Shown here in pieces: positions 42,980 through 52,715 of a DNA stretch of 64,000 nt. Both the position numbers and the translations under genes were made by a program. Source of the stretch: G963676655 sp963676655. Its GTDB lineage: Bacteria > Verrucomicrobiota > Lentisphaeria > Victivallales > Victivallaceae. Where the stretch lies: contig CAXXKX010000002.1 in assembly GCA_963676655.2 (NCBI GenBank), forward strand, positions 434,001-498,000. The letters are read 5' to 3'. Position 1 is the stretch's first letter, and each line of letters begins with the position of its first letter. The notes beneath the pieces are model-generated. The model was not told the DNA's origin and made no database searches. It was given only the letters and a program-made list of their open reading frames with translations.

Positions 42980-44392
42980 ATGTCACTGCCGGTACCTTTA
43001 ATAGTTATAGTTACAATCGCTATTTTTATCTTGGTTTTCTACTTGTTGCGGATTAATAACCGCAACTATACACTGAGGACCAAGGTTCGCGATATTGTTC
43101 ATCAACGCAATGAGATTGAGAATTTCCTCAATTTGTTCTCGCAGAGTCTTGAAAGAGTTGAGATACTTCAAGACTCGATGAATACCACTGCCAGATATGT
43201 AGCCGACTTGGTTGAAGCCGAATCGATATGCATTTTCGAAGTTGAGAATGAAGAGCTTGTCGCTTCTGGCCTGTGTGGTCTTTTTCCGTTATCGGATGCT
43301 GGTAATTACCTGGCGACGAAACCGCGTTTCATTCTGGAATATCTGCGTCGTAATCCTATTCCTTTCGGCAATGGTCTGCTTGGCCGGGCGGCGGTGGAAC
43401 GGGAGCCGCTTTTAATCGAGGACCCGCAGGATCCGCGGATCGCGGAAATTCATACTTTAGCTGCAGTTGATTCTTTAATGATCATGCCGATGATAAAAAA
43501 TTCAGAATTGACCGGGCTGATTTGTGCCGTCAATAATCGTATGGGGGCCAGTCCGTTTACCCGGGAACAATTCAACCGTCTTAAATTTATTTCTTCTCAA
43601 GTATTGCTGGCGCAGGATCTGGTTCGTGTTTATGCTAACTTGAGCAGGCAGCAACGGATAACCCAGGAACTCGAATTTGCCCGTAATCTTCAAGCCTCAC
43701 TGCTCCCCAACGAATTTCCGGAATGGGGAGATTTTTCTTTTTATGGATATAGTCGTTCATCCAAAGAGGTCGGCGGTGATTTTTATGACTTTGTACAAAT
43801 TGATGATGACCGGTTACTGGTGGTTATCGGGGATGCCTGCGGCAAAGGTATTCCGGCATGTATGCTTATGGCCATGACCCGCAGCTTTATTCGTTCCGCC
43901 ACTGAACATTTCACTACGCTTGAAGATTTGTTGCTCGAAGTTGGTCGAAATATTTATCGGGATACTGATGAGGAGAACTTCATTACTCTTGCCTGTTGTG
44001 TGGTGAATCGCCGCGCCAATCTGGTTGAATATGCCAGGGCCGGACATACTGAATTACTCACTTATGTACGAAAACATGTCAGGAAGATATATCCTAAAGG
44101 TACGGCATTAGGACTTTTGCCAAGTGAATTCAACTCGTATGATTCTTTCTGCATGAGCAGTGCGCATCAAATGTCTTTCCTTTTGTTTACTGATGGAATT
44201 AACGAAGTAATTAATGCCGCCAGTGAAGAATTCGGGTTGGAACGCCTCAAGGAAGTATTTGAGCGTGCCGGCAGGGATAATATGACTCCGGAAGAAACCT
44301 GCAAGCTGATAATGAAGGAAGTAGACGCCTTTTCCGGCGGCGGGGAATTCCAGTTCGACGATCAGACTATGGTTATCATTCAACGTTCATAA
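42980..44392 (+). CDS. Membrane GAF-SpoIIE (PP2C) serine phosphatase, RsbU-like
   Basis: 470 residues. One N-terminal membrane helix (about 4-22), a short coiled coil, a GAF sensory domain (about 50-215) and a PP2C/SpoIIE phosphatase domain (about 235-468). Metal motifs are present: 'GGDFYDF', 'IGDACGKGIPACMLMA' and the final 'FQFDDQTMVIIQ'. Such proteins remove phosphate from a STAS-domain antagonist and thereby free an anti-sigma factor partner. A STAS gene of that kind lies at 59994-60323. A TTG three bases upstream is the only alternative start. It stands alone, 168 bp after htrA. Confidence 0.9.
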   Translation: MSLPVPLIVIVTIAIFILVFYLLRINNRNYTLRTKVRDIVHQRNEIENFLNLFSQSLERVEILQDSMNTTARYVADLVEAESICIFEVENEELVASGLCGLFPLSDAGNYLATKPRFILEYLRRNPIPFGNGLLGRAAVEREPLLIEDPQDPRIAEIHTLAAVDSLMIMPMIKNSELTGLICAVNNRMGASPFTREQFNRLKFISSQVLLAQDLVRVYANLSRQQRITQELEFARNLQASLLPNEFPEWGDFSFYGYSRSSKEVGGDFYDFVQIDDDRLLVVIGDACGKGIPACMLMAMTRSFIRSATEHFTTLEDLLLEVGRNIYRDTDEENFITLACCVVNRRANLVEYARAGHTELLTYVRKHVRKIYPKGTALGLLPSEFNSYDSFCMSSAHQMSFLLFTDGINEVINAASEEFGLERLKEVFERAGRDNMTPEETCKLIMKEVDAFSGGGEFQFDDQTMVIIQRS

Positions 44393-44586
44393 AAAAGTTT
44401 AAAACTCTTATCTTATTTAACTATCTTTTCCCCTGTTTTGTGTTATGGGTTTAATTCCTTAATTGATAGTTGTTTACAGTGTTTTATTAAATCAGTTGCT
44501 GATTATTTATGATTATTTAAAAAGATGAATGATCAATTTAAAGAAGTATGTTATGGTGGTCGGGATGCGGGGATGCATCATCTGGT

Positions 44587-45900
44587 TCATACTAGGAGTT
44601 TGCCTCTATTATCGATTGAGGTCGGGATAACTGTGATTAGTTGATTCAGTTCCGCTTGATTTTCCGAAGCTAATACCGCAAGGTAGTTATCACTCCACCC
44701 CTCAAAGAGGCCGTTTTTACGTTTCCGTTCAAATAGCACCTGTAAAGGCTTACCAATATGTTTTTTTACGAAATCCAGTTTTGTTTGATCCGCAATTTTT
44801 TTCAAGCCGGAAAAACGTTCGGCTGCAATCTCCGAAGCAACCTGATTCTGCATTTCCGCAGCAGGGGTGCCTTTACGTTTTGAATAGGTGAATAAATGTA
44901 CATTGGCAAACTTTAGTTTTTTCAGTAATTCAAGCTCGTCAGTGTAGTCGTCATCTGTTTCTCCTGGAAAGCCGACGATAATATCGGTCCCGATATGAAT
45001 TCCCGGCATTTTTTCCCTGGCCGATTCAACAAATTCTGTGTATTCTTTGATAGTGTATTTCCGGTTCATTGCCCGCAGGATCGCATCTGATCCGTGCTGC
45101 AGGGAGAGATGGAGGAAACGGCATATTTTGGGTCTGCTTGCCATTACGTCAAGCAGGTGTTGATTGTTTGGATGCGGTTCTGTTGAGCTTAAACGGATTC
45201 TGAAGTCTCCGTCTATTGAGGTTAACTCCATCAGGAGCTTGGCTAAATCCATCCCGTCACTGTTGTAAGCGCATACATTGACCCCGGTCAGGACAATTTC
45301 GCGAAAACCTTTTAACAACAGATTATTGAATTCACTGACCACTTCCGCATACTTCCGGGAGCGTTCGCGCCCCCTGACGTGGGGAACTATGCAATAACTG
45401 CAGAAATTGTCACAGCCCTCCTGGATTTTCAAAAACGCGCGACTTTTGAACGGAAATGCTGCCGTTGTCGCCTCCTGAAAATCATCGGTTGACATTTCTT
45501 CACTCAAACACATTTCAGCGACCGGTTCTTCTCCGGTAAACAGCCGGATAATATGGCTGATGATACGACTTTTCTCAGGATTGGGCAACCACAGGTCGAC
45601 TGCGTTGTCTGTTTTGTTCTGTTCTTTGCCGACAAGCTCAGCCCCGCATCCGGTTACGATGATCCTGGCGTCTGGATATTCCCGGCGAAGTTTGCGGGCG
45701 GCCTGACGACTCTTGTTGTCTGCTTTGGCGGTGACCGTACAGGAATTGACTATTACCAGTTCAGGGGAAATGTCACTATTTTGCTCCAGAACTTTACAGC
45801 CGTTTGATTCCAATCGTCCGATCAGCAACGCTGAGTCCGCCTGGTTCAAACGGCATCCGATAGTTAGAAGTTTAGCGTTTTTGGGGAATTTATCTGACAT
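44587..45900 (-). CDS. mtaB: MiaB-family tRNA methylthiotransferase (MtaB-like)
   Basis: 437 residues. Adds a methylthio group to t6A at position 37 of tRNA. The UPF0004 domain supplies Cys16 ('TIGCRLNQADS'), Cys54 and Cys85 for one FeS cluster; the radical SAM domain has C-x3-C-x2-C at 163/167/170 ('CDNFCSYC') for the other, followed by 'VPHVRGRERSR'. A TRAM-like RNA-binding end follows about residue 375. The N-terminus 'GCRLNQADS' resembles MtaB rather than MiaB or RimO. The ATG at 45900 overlaps the end of the upstream membrane-protein gene by 11 bp. Confidence 0.9.
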   Translation of the reverse strand: MSDKFPKNAKLLTIGCRLNQADSALLIGRLESNGCKVLEQNSDISPELVIVNSCTVTAKADNKSRQAARKLRREYPDARIIVTGCGAELVGKEQNKTDNAVDLWLPNPEKSRIISHIIRLFTGEEPVAEMCLSEEMSTDDFQEATTAAFPFKSRAFLKIQEGCDNFCSYCIVPHVRGRERSRKYAEVVSEFNNLLLKGFREIVLTGVNVCAYNSDGMDLAKLLMELTSIDGDFRIRLSSTEPHPNNQHLLDVMASRPKICRFLHLSLQHGSDAILRAMNRKYTIKEYTEFVESAREKMPGIHIGTDIIVGFPGETDDDYTDELELLKKLKFANVHLFTYSKRKGTPAAEMQNQVASEIAAERFSGLKKIADQTKLDFVKKHIGKPLQVLFERKRKNGLFEGWSDNYLAVLASENQAELNQLITVIPTSIDNRGKLLV

Positions 45901-46852
45901 TTTGACTAATTCCCGGCTGTTTTTGATCGAACGCCATGCTGACCGGGTCAATTATCATGATTTTAGTCGTGTAGATTGACATCACAAGTGCGGCGGTCAT
46001 AACCAATTGCCTGGTGCTCTCCTTTAGTTCTTTCGCCGCGAACATTCCCATGCCGCAAACCAGCAAAATCATTGATGGAATCATTACCGGTAGCGGCGAC
46101 AGACTTTTGTCCTGTTGCAGTCGATAACTGACAAGCCACCAGCAAAGCATTAGCGTAAAAGGAGCGAAACGAATCACATAAAAAAATTTCTCTTTACATT
46201 TGTCTACCCACTGGATATTTTTTTCATTCCAGAATAATTTTCCCAGATATAGGGCCGCAAACGGAATGACTATTGATAAAACTTCAAATGTTTTGTCGCT
46301 GAAAAGAAATACGGACGTCAGCGGGATAATGATGGCAAACCAACTTTTTTTCGATTGGCAGTGGATGAAAATGTAATAAGCAATCAGCGTGGACAGGATC
46401 GTAAACATAGCCGGGCTGGGGGTGCGTGCCAGAGATATGAAATAATATGACCCGATAGTTAACAATAATGCGTACAAGCCGATTTCGCGTTTTTCCCGTG
46501 CCCCGATCAAATAAATAAGCATCAATGACAGCGCCCCGCAGACTGAGCTTGGCAGCGACACCGTAAACATATTGATCTTTCCGCCGAAAATCTGCGATGA
46601 CCAGTAAGCCAGCAACGGGTAGGGGATCAACAGGTGATGATCCGGACTTCCGTTCAAATATGGAAACCAGCTGATGGGGTGATCCTTCATCTCCATACAG
46701 TACGTCGCATAGCGAATACTGGATTCATCGAACCGGTAAACGCTCAGTCCGGCGATAAACAGAATCATCCCGGCAATGAAGATCAGCAGGGCTATTTTAG
46801 CGTTTGACCACTGCTGAATTTCGCTGCTGATGCTTGACTGGGATTCTTCCAT
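45890..46852 (-). CDS. ArnT/GT39-like membrane protein, short form
   Basis: 320 residues from the ATG at 46852, which overlaps the proA stop by one base (TAATG). It has about nine membrane segments. The first loop 'YRFDESSIRYATYCMEMKDH' holds the acid-and-R-Y pattern typical of ArnT/PMT enzymes ('DE..RY'), followed by 'PDHHLLIPYPLLAYWSSQIFGG'. ArnT-type enzymes are usually over 450 residues with a soluble C-terminal domain, which is missing here. The reading frame is open further upstream inside proA, but that stretch is Arg-rich and not membrane-like. It may be a truncated or short transferase; the acceptor is unknown. Confidence 0.7.
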   Translation of the reverse strand: MEESQSSISSEIQQWSNAKIALLIFIAGMILFIAGLSVYRFDESSIRYATYCMEMKDHPISWFPYLNGSPDHHLLIPYPLLAYWSSQIFGGKINMFTVSLPSSVCGALSLMLIYLIGAREKREIGLYALLLTIGSYYFISLARTPSPAMFTILSTLIAYYIFIHCQSKKSWFAIIIPLTSVFLFSDKTFEVLSIVIPFAALYLGKLFWNEKNIQWVDKCKEKFFYVIRFAPFTLMLCWWLVSYRLQQDKSLSPLPVMIPSMILLVCGMGMFAAKELKESTRQLVMTAALVMSIYTTKIMIIDPVSMAFDQKQPGISQNVR

Positions 46853-48132
46853 TAGCGAATCTGTCCGTCGCCGTAGACCTTGTATTTGTACGAAGTCAGC
46901 TCTTCGAGTCCCATCGGACCCCGGGCGTGGAGTTTGTCGGTGCTGATGCCGATTTCCGCTCCCATGCCGAATTCTCCGCCGTCGGTAAAGCGGGTTGAGG
47001 CGTTCCAGTAGACGGTTGCAGAATCGACGCCGTTCATAAACAATTCCGCCGCGGCGGATGATTCGGTCAGAATGCAATCACTGTGACCTGATCCGTACAT
47101 GTTGATATGGTGGATCGCATCCTCGACTGAAGCAACCTGGCCGACCGCCAACGTGAGATTGAGGAACTCCTCATAATAATCTTCCTCGGTAACCGGCAGG
47201 GCTTCGTCGATCATTTTACAGGTGACGGAGTCGGCCCTGAGTTCGACGCTGTTCTTTTTCATGCACGCGGCAAACTTGGGCATGAATTTGTCGGCAATAT
47301 CTTTGTGGACCAGCAATGTTTCAACTGCGTTGCAGACGCCGGGGCGCTGGCATTTCGCGTTCTCAATAATCGCGACAGCGTTGTCAATGTCCTGGCAGTC
47401 ACGATCTACATAGATATGACAGACTCCTTTGTAATGCTTGATTACCGGGATTGTGGACTGCTCCACTACCGCTCGGATCAGGCCTTCGCCGCCGCGCGGA
47501 ATGATCAGGTCGATGTACTGGTCCATCTTCAACATGATGCTGACGGCGGCCCGGTCGGTCCACGGTACCAGTTGTACCGCGCCATCCGGCAGACCGGCGG
47601 CTACTCCCGCCCGGTTGAGACAGTGGGCCAGAACCCGGTTTGAGTTGATTGCTTCCGAGCCGCCGCGCAGGATGACCGCGTTGCCGGCTTTGAAACACAA
47701 TCCGGCCGCGTCTACTGTAACATTCGGCCGCGATTCGAAAACAATACCGATAACTCCGATCGGCACTGATACTTTTTCTATTTTGAGTCCATTGGGGCGA
47801 ACAATAGTTGAAAGTTTGCGGCCAACCGGATCTTCCAGACTGGTAACCTGACGCAAGCCGTCCGCCATGCCGGTTATTCGAGTGTGATCAAGTTTCAGTC
47901 GATCGAGCATGGCATCCGACAATCCTTTTTCCTTTCCCGCTTCAAGGTCTAACGTGTTGGCTTCGATGATTGCTTTTTCAGATGCTTCAATCTCATCCGC
48001 CATCTTTAGTAAACACTCATTTTTCTGGGCGGAGGTCATTGCCGCCAAATGGCGTGACGCCTCCAGAGCGCGTTCTCCCATGGCGTTCAATTCTTCCCGC
48101 ATCATTTCTTCAGTGATATTTTCTTTAATCAT
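46852..48132 (-). CDS. proA: Gamma-glutamyl phosphate reductase
   Basis: 426 residues of the aldehyde dehydrogenase fold. Reduces glutamyl-5-phosphate to the semialdehyde, the second step of proline synthesis. 'VPIGVIGIVFESRPNVTVDA' and 'GNAVILRGGSEAINSN' are ProA blocks, and the catalytic Cys267 lies in 'CQRPGVCNAVETLL'. 'ARGPMGLEELTSYKYKVYGD' closes the protein as in the family. ProB is not nearby. The gene couples directly to the ArnT-like protein. Confidence 0.95.
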   Translation of the reverse strand: MIKENITEEMMREELNAMGERALEASRHLAAMTSAQKNECLLKMADEIEASEKAIIEANTLDLEAGKEKGLSDAMLDRLKLDHTRITGMADGLRQVTSLEDPVGRKLSTIVRPNGLKIEKVSVPIGVIGIVFESRPNVTVDAAGLCFKAGNAVILRGGSEAINSNRVLAHCLNRAGVAAGLPDGAVQLVPWTDRAAVSIMLKMDQYIDLIIPRGGEGLIRAVVEQSTIPVIKHYKGVCHIYVDRDCQDIDNAVAIIENAKCQRPGVCNAVETLLVHKDIADKFMPKFAACMKKNSVELRADSVTCKMIDEALPVTEEDYYEEFLNLTLAVGQVASVEDAIHHINMYGSGHSDCILTESSAAAELFMNGVDSATVYWNASTRFTDGGEFGMGAEIGISTDKLHARGPMGLEELTSYKYKVYGDGQIR

Positions 48133-48203
48133 TATGCAGCTCCATATTAAATTGTCTTTTCATGTAAACTGTAATTTACTCCGTCAACCGCATATCTGCA
48201 AGT

Positions 48204-48659
48204 TTATGACCGGATTTTTGAGGCTACTCTATGCAGCAGGTTCTCAAGCAGCGGTTTCATTTCCGCGAAACAGTCCAGATAAACCGTCAGTGGTGCGCCG
48301 TAAGGATCGGCAATATCGCCGCTTGCGTCTGCAAAGTCTCCCAGCAGATGCGTCTTACTTAATGCCGCGGCATGCATTGACGCCACCTGGAAACGGTGTG
48401 AAGAGGTCATGCAAATTATCATGTCGCTGGAGTCGATTAATTCTCTGGTCAGAGGAGTGCTGTCGAAGCCGGAAAGATCGATATTGTATTGTGCCATTGT
48501 CTGAACAGAATTAATCGAGGCCGGCTCGCCAAGCCCGGCGAATGTACCGGCGGACCCGATTTCGACATCCAGTCCGGCTTTGTCGCATAAATGTTTGAAA
48601 TAGGCCTCAGCCATTGGGCTGCGGCAGGTATTACCAGTACATACAAAAGTTATTTTCAT
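48204..48659 (-). CDS. Low-molecular-weight protein-tyrosine phosphatase
   Basis: 151 residues. The P-loop 'VCTGNTCRSPMAE' has nucleophile Cys7 and Arg13 of the C-x5-R motif, and 'DIADPYGAP' near the end holds the general acid Asp. In many bacteria such enzymes regulate capsule tyrosine kinases or remove arginine phosphate. No kinase gene is adjacent, so the target is open. It sits 71 bp before proA and 34 bp after the PEP-binding-protein gene. Confidence 0.92.
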   Translation of the reverse strand: MKITFVCTGNTCRSPMAEAYFKHLCDKAGLDVEIGSAGTFAGLGEPASINSVQTMAQYNIDLSGFDSTPLTRELIDSSDMIICMTSSHRFQVASMHAAALSKTHLLGDFADASGDIADPYGAPLTVYLDCFAEMKPLLENLLHRVASKIRS

Positions 48660-48693
48660 AGATGCTATTTTCCTGTTTTCCTGCTGAATTTTG

Positions 48694-50907
48694 TCAAGTC
48701 AAGAAAGCGCAGCCGCAACCGGATTCACCGTCCAGCTTAATTTGCAGCAGGCTTCCGAATGAATTCCTGAAGTCAATGACTTTGATAACATCGCTATATT
48801 CTTTCTGGAAGTTGTTGATTTCCGGTAAAGAATTTGTTGCTTTGTTGATCATCTCAAGGTTAAGAAAATGTCCGTCCTGCTCCGGGAACAGCGGCAGCGG
48901 TATAATGTCTGCTTCAACCAAATCCTGGAAAAAGTGTGTTCCGTAACTCAGTTCCGGTGCCGACCCGCCATTTTTGAACCCAAGTTCAATGAGCATAGAA
49001 GTCCGGTTGATGTCGCTGTATTTTACGCCAACACCAAGTTCCGGGTTGTTCGAACCCCAACGGCCCGGCCCCATCAGAATAAATTTTTTTCCGCTTAAAT
49101 GTCGGTTTATCAAACCAACCATCCTGGCCGTCAATTGCATCTTTTCAAGGTTGCACAGTTCGGCATAAGCCTGGTGATTGACATATACCGCATATTCAAT
49201 ATTATCCAGTTCTACTGAACGGATGGCATCGTTAATTCTGAACAAAGTTTGTGCTTCCGGCAATTTGGGTACTACCACTTCGCATGGCGGTCCGTCTGCG
49301 CGACTGCTCAATGTTCGGCATTGCAATAGGTATAGTTTTTCGTTATCCCAGGCGAATTCCAGGTCGACCGGCATGCCGTAAGCCTTTTCAATTTTTTTGA
49401 AAATATATTGTATCATCCTGGGAAACTCCGGCCTGGAAAGTAACCCGTCAAAAGTAATTGCGCAATTATCGTATTTTAATTTGTCCGGTCTAAACATCGG
49501 CTTACTTAATACTCCGCCGTTATCAAGAGAAATTATTTCATTTATCGGGAAGTTTAGTCCAAGTTCCCAAATGTAATTAATCAGATCGACAAAGTGCAAA
49601 GTTTCGATCTGGTCGCTCTCCAGATTCAGCACGTCAACATATTTTTGTGAATAACGCATTTTTTCACTCTTTGTTACTTCCGGACGCAACATTGGAGCGG
49701 AAAGGGAAACCATTCTCGGATAGTCATCACCAACCCGGTCAACGGCTCTGGTTCCCAGTCCCATAACCATTCTGAGCATACCATCCTCTTTGCATATTCG
49801 TTTGTTCCAGCAATAAGGATTGTGAGAAAATCCCACCATGCCTGCTGCGGGTAAAAAGTACTTCCCATATTGATGTCCTACCACCTTTTGGACCAGTACC
49901 GACATTTTTTCATTATAATCCAATAACTGATTGTCCCGTCTGTAAGCGATGGCACTGGAACTGTATAGACTCAAGTAAACGTTCTTTATAGCTTGTGCGA
50001 ATGATTTGAGTTTATCATCATAAGACCCTTGATTGGAAATAAAAATCGATTCATATTTTCCGGTAAAGGAGCAACCGATACGATCCTCAAGAAAACTTGA
50101 GGAACGTAATATTAAAGGCGCATTATCTGCCTCATCAATAATCTCCTGAAATTTTTCCAGAGTGCTTTTCCGGAAATTTCCATCCATAAACCGTTGATGC
50201 ATGATGGCGTATTGTTCTTCGAATTCTTCGCCTTCCAGATATTTCAAGCTATGACACTCTTCGAGTTGATTATAAGCGATAAATTCGTTGATGATGGATG
50301 AACGTATGAACCAGGATTGAACTTCCTCGATATGCCCCTCAAGTTCCGGAGCGGTCTCAGAACTCAATGTTGGGTTAATAATCCGGTTTGCCAGAATCAT
50401 TCCGGCCGCTTTGCCGCCAATTACTCCGGTAGTTGAGGGAATTGTGACACTTGCTGCAATCACGGTTGCGACATCGCGCATATTGATATAGTTTTTGGCA
50501 ATGCTTAAAAAAGCCAGATGATTGCTTATGAAATGGGTAATCAGATTTGCTCGTATATCCATAGTCATTGTGGTTGGTAGATGCAAATTTCCGACTGGTA
50601 TTTGACAGAACGCCTCAAGAAGTTCCTGTATGCGTGGTGCATTATATTCTTCACTATTCAGTGTTCTAAGGATTTCTCTGGCAATTTTTTCTTTTCGGCC
50701 AAAGTTGATATACTCTTCGAGCTCCTCATATTCGAAAGCATCAAAGGCTGTTGAAATGACAGTTGCGTCATGTTCCGGGGTATTTTCTATATCTGAAACC
50801 GGTCGGTTAATTTTTGCCAAAGCATTAATAAACGCGATAATTATGAACTCATAAGCGTCGCTGTGACGGATAATGTTCTGGTATAGCAAGTGTTCTTTAT
50901 TGTTCAT
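48694..50907 (-). CDS. PEP/pyruvate-binding-domain protein (PEP-synthase/PPDK N-domain-like)
   Basis: 737 residues. Central ATP-grasp-like region resembling the PEP/pyruvate-binding domain: 'TTGVIGGKAAGMILANRII', 'LILRSSSFLEDRIGCSFTGK' and 'VLVQKVVGHQYG' are its nucleotide-binding motifs. 'GPGRWGSNNPELGVGVKYSD' near the C-terminus is typical of a long family that lacks the phosphohistidine and PEP-binding domains needed for a full PEP synthase. It may phosphorylate a protein or small molecule. A Cys pair ends the chain ('GCGCAFLT'). It starts its own unit with the phosphatase and proA downstream. Confidence 0.82.
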   Translation of the reverse strand: MNNKEHLLYQNIIRHSDAYEFIIIAFINALAKINRPVSDIENTPEHDATVISTAFDAFEYEELEEYINFGRKEKIAREILRTLNSEEYNAPRIQELLEAFCQIPVGNLHLPTTMTMDIRANLITHFISNHLAFLSIAKNYINMRDVATVIAASVTIPSTTGVIGGKAAGMILANRIINPTLSSETAPELEGHIEEVQSWFIRSSIINEFIAYNQLEECHSLKYLEGEEFEEQYAIMHQRFMDGNFRKSTLEKFQEIIDEADNAPLILRSSSFLEDRIGCSFTGKYESIFISNQGSYDDKLKSFAQAIKNVYLSLYSSSAIAYRRDNQLLDYNEKMSVLVQKVVGHQYGKYFLPAAGMVGFSHNPYCWNKRICKEDGMLRMVMGLGTRAVDRVGDDYPRMVSLSAPMLRPEVTKSEKMRYSQKYVDVLNLESDQIETLHFVDLINYIWELGLNFPINEIISLDNGGVLSKPMFRPDKLKYDNCAITFDGLLSRPEFPRMIQYIFKKIEKAYGMPVDLEFAWDNEKLYLLQCRTLSSRADGPPCEVVVPKLPEAQTLFRINDAIRSVELDNIEYAVYVNHQAYAELCNLEKMQLTARMVGLINRHLSGKKFILMGPGRWGSNNPELGVGVKYSDINRTSMLIELGFKNGGSAPELSYGTHFFQDLVEADIIPLPLFPEQDGHFLNLEMINKATNSLPEINNFQKEYSDVIKVIDFRNSFGSLLQIKLDGESGCGCAFLT

Positions 50908-51073
50908 TGTTCTCCTGAGAAAGATATTTAATAATTAAATTAATACTTATTCGGTTTATTTGCAATGATAATCTTAAGCAATTTTGGAATTACTTTTTAC
51001 GTAGGGTTGCTTTGTTTAAGTTATTTATTTATAGTAGTATACCATTTTTTATTAAACCACATAATGATTATAT

Positions 51074-51102
51074 TTGACAAATCCGTTTCCGACCACTATA
51101 TT
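51074..51102 (+). promoter_or_regulatory. Near-consensus sigma-70 promoter for the Y1 transposase gene
   Basis: TTGACA (51074-51079, 6/6) and TATATT (51097-51102, 5/6) with the ideal 17-base spacing. Transcription would start near 51109, 27 bp ahead of the ATG. It is one of the best promoter matches in the window. Confidence 0.8.
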
Positions 51103-51135
51103 ATCTATAAACTTGTAAGCAACGGAGGAAAAATC

Positions 51136-52119
51136 ATGTCAGGACGCGGAACGCGCATGAAAGTCAAAGGAGAAGGCTGCTACTACCACCTGATGAACCG
51201 CACCTCAGGTTGCAGAGGCGAAAAACCGTTTAATCGGGTCGATATGGAATACGGTTTTCGGCTGCTGCAGAATCTTTGCGAATATTTTTTGATTGAGGTG
51301 ATCTCGGCCGCCTGGATGGGCAACCATTTCCATGTGGTCGTTTACTCTCCCGGACCGGACGAATTGCCGTCGATCGAAGATATTGCCAGACGCCACAACA
51401 ACTACTATGGCAGTATGTTAGAGAAGTTCACTTACGCACCAAAACAAATGCCAAAGATTAATCCGGCCAATCCTGAAACATGTCGCGAAGTCGGCCTGAA
51501 AATGATCGACATCAGCTATTTTATGCGGGCATTTCAGCAACGTTTCACCGTCGTCTACAATCAATCTCGCGACCGCATCGGTAAACTCTGGGCCAATAAA
51601 TTCAAAAGCGTCATTCTCGATAGTCGCAATTCCTTGGAAGCGTGCGTCTTATATGTAGAACTGAATCCTGTTCGCGCCGGATTGACTACCGATCCGGCTG
51701 ACTACCATTTCACGACTTGGGGACGGTACTGCGGCACAGGTAAACACCTCTTTCAAGCTAATTTCGTCAAACATCTCAAAGAAAATATCTGGCATCGCGA
51801 CACCTCGGAATGGACCGATAACGATCTTTTCAGCTATTTTCGGAGTGAACTGGCGCGAATCGTCGCGGCGGAGAGCGGAGCTTCCAGCGAGGAGATATTT
51901 GAGGCGCAAGAACGAGCCAAACGCAAAGAATCAATGCCGATCCGTTTTCTGCGACGTACCCGCCACTTCAGTGACGGAGCGATATTGGGCTCAAAACTGT
52001 TCATCCGTGAAATGGGCGCAAAATTCGACAATCCCGACCGGGTCAACAAAAAACAACTAAGCCGCGGCCTAGGCCCGGCTGGAGCGGTTATCTATTGTTT
52101 CAGAAAACTGCAGCAATAA
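51136..52119 (+). mobile_element. REP-associated (Y1/IS200-like) transposase
   Basis: 327 residues from the ATG at 51136, which follows GGAGG (51124-51128); the open frame extends upstream through an AT-rich promoter region that is not coding. The HUH motif is 'GNHFHVVVYSP', and the nucleophile Tyr lies in 'FQQRFTVVYNQSRDRIG', as in TnpA-REP proteins. 'GKLWANKFKSVILDSRNSLE' and 'YVELNPVRAGL' are family signatures. These enzymes cut single-stranded DNA at REP-like hairpins. I saw no REP palindromes or IS200-type ends beside it, and it appears intact, so it may be a domesticated copy. Confidence 0.88.
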
Positions 52120-52155
52120 CTATAATTATGATAGTCTGGAAGGAAAATGAAACTT

Positions 52156-52656
52156 TTATTCTTCAAGTAGACGATGAGAAGTATCTTCTGGATTCTGATT
52201 TGAAATTTGTTCCTTCTTTGCTTGGCGGATTGCAGATAATTTGGCGGTATCGCCGTACAGGAAAATTGCTCCGCACTGACCACACATCATGGCTTTGGCT
52301 CTTACACTGCTGTCGCGCATGGTGAAAAACTTTGTTTTTCCGGGTTGGAAATAATTCAGGCCGGTTGATCTGAAGATACCGTCTTCCAAGTCACTGGAAC
52401 CACAGGCCGGACAAGTTCCTGTTTGCTCAATGACTGAACTGTGGCGGCGGACAACTTTTACTACTTCTTCAAGGTCAGATTGAAGAAAGCGGGTGGAGTC
52501 GCCAATCTTGCGATAGGTTATTTTGCCGTCCCGCATCCAGCGATAAAGAGTCGGCTCTCCAATGGAGAGATAATTTGCCGCTTCCTTGATGGTGAACCAT
52601 CTTGGAGTATTATCTGCCGGTTTTAAGAGCGCTGTTTTATTTTTCTGCTTTTTCAT
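52156..52656 (-). CDS. Excisionase/MerR-like HTH protein with C-terminal zinc ribbon
   Basis: 166 residues. Residues 19-68 are an HTH_17-type DNA-binding domain ('WFTIKEAANYLSIGEPTLYR' then 'DGKITYRKIGDSTRFLQSDLEE'). A zinc ribbon follows with 'CPACGSSDLEDG' (about 82-93) and 'CGQCG' (about 125-129), the pairs separated by about 38 residues. Likely a small transcriptional regulator or excisionase. It converges on the transposase gene and lies divergent from the 630-residue membrane-protein gene, with the repeats at 52746-52775 between them as possible operators. Confidence 0.75.
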   Translation of the reverse strand: MKKQKNKTALLKPADNTPRWFTIKEAANYLSIGEPTLYRWMRDGKITYRKIGDSTRFLQSDLEEVVKVVRRHSSVIEQTGTCPACGSSDLEDGIFRSTGLNYFQPGKTKFFTMRDSSVRAKAMMCGQCGAIFLYGDTAKLSAIRQAKKEQISNQNPEDTSHRLLEE

Positions 52657-52715
52657 AATGACCTTATTATACTGTTTATTGAAAAAAAATCAATTTTTTT
52701 TCTTTCAACTATTGC

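Noticed and set aside
44525..44644. 39-codon ORF on the plus strand running into the 3' end of mtaB
   Set aside because: Half of it is antisense to a firm gene, and the start lacks a ribosome-binding site and any recognisable protein feature.
46853..47077. 75 extra N-terminal codons for the ArnT-like protein
   Set aside because: They lie within proA, are Arg-rich and lack membrane character; the ATG overlapping the proA stop is the natural coupled start.
50965..51135. 57 extra N-terminal codons for the Y1 transposase
   Set aside because: They cover a near-consensus promoter and lack a ribosome-binding site; the ATG at 51136 has GGAGG directly upstream.
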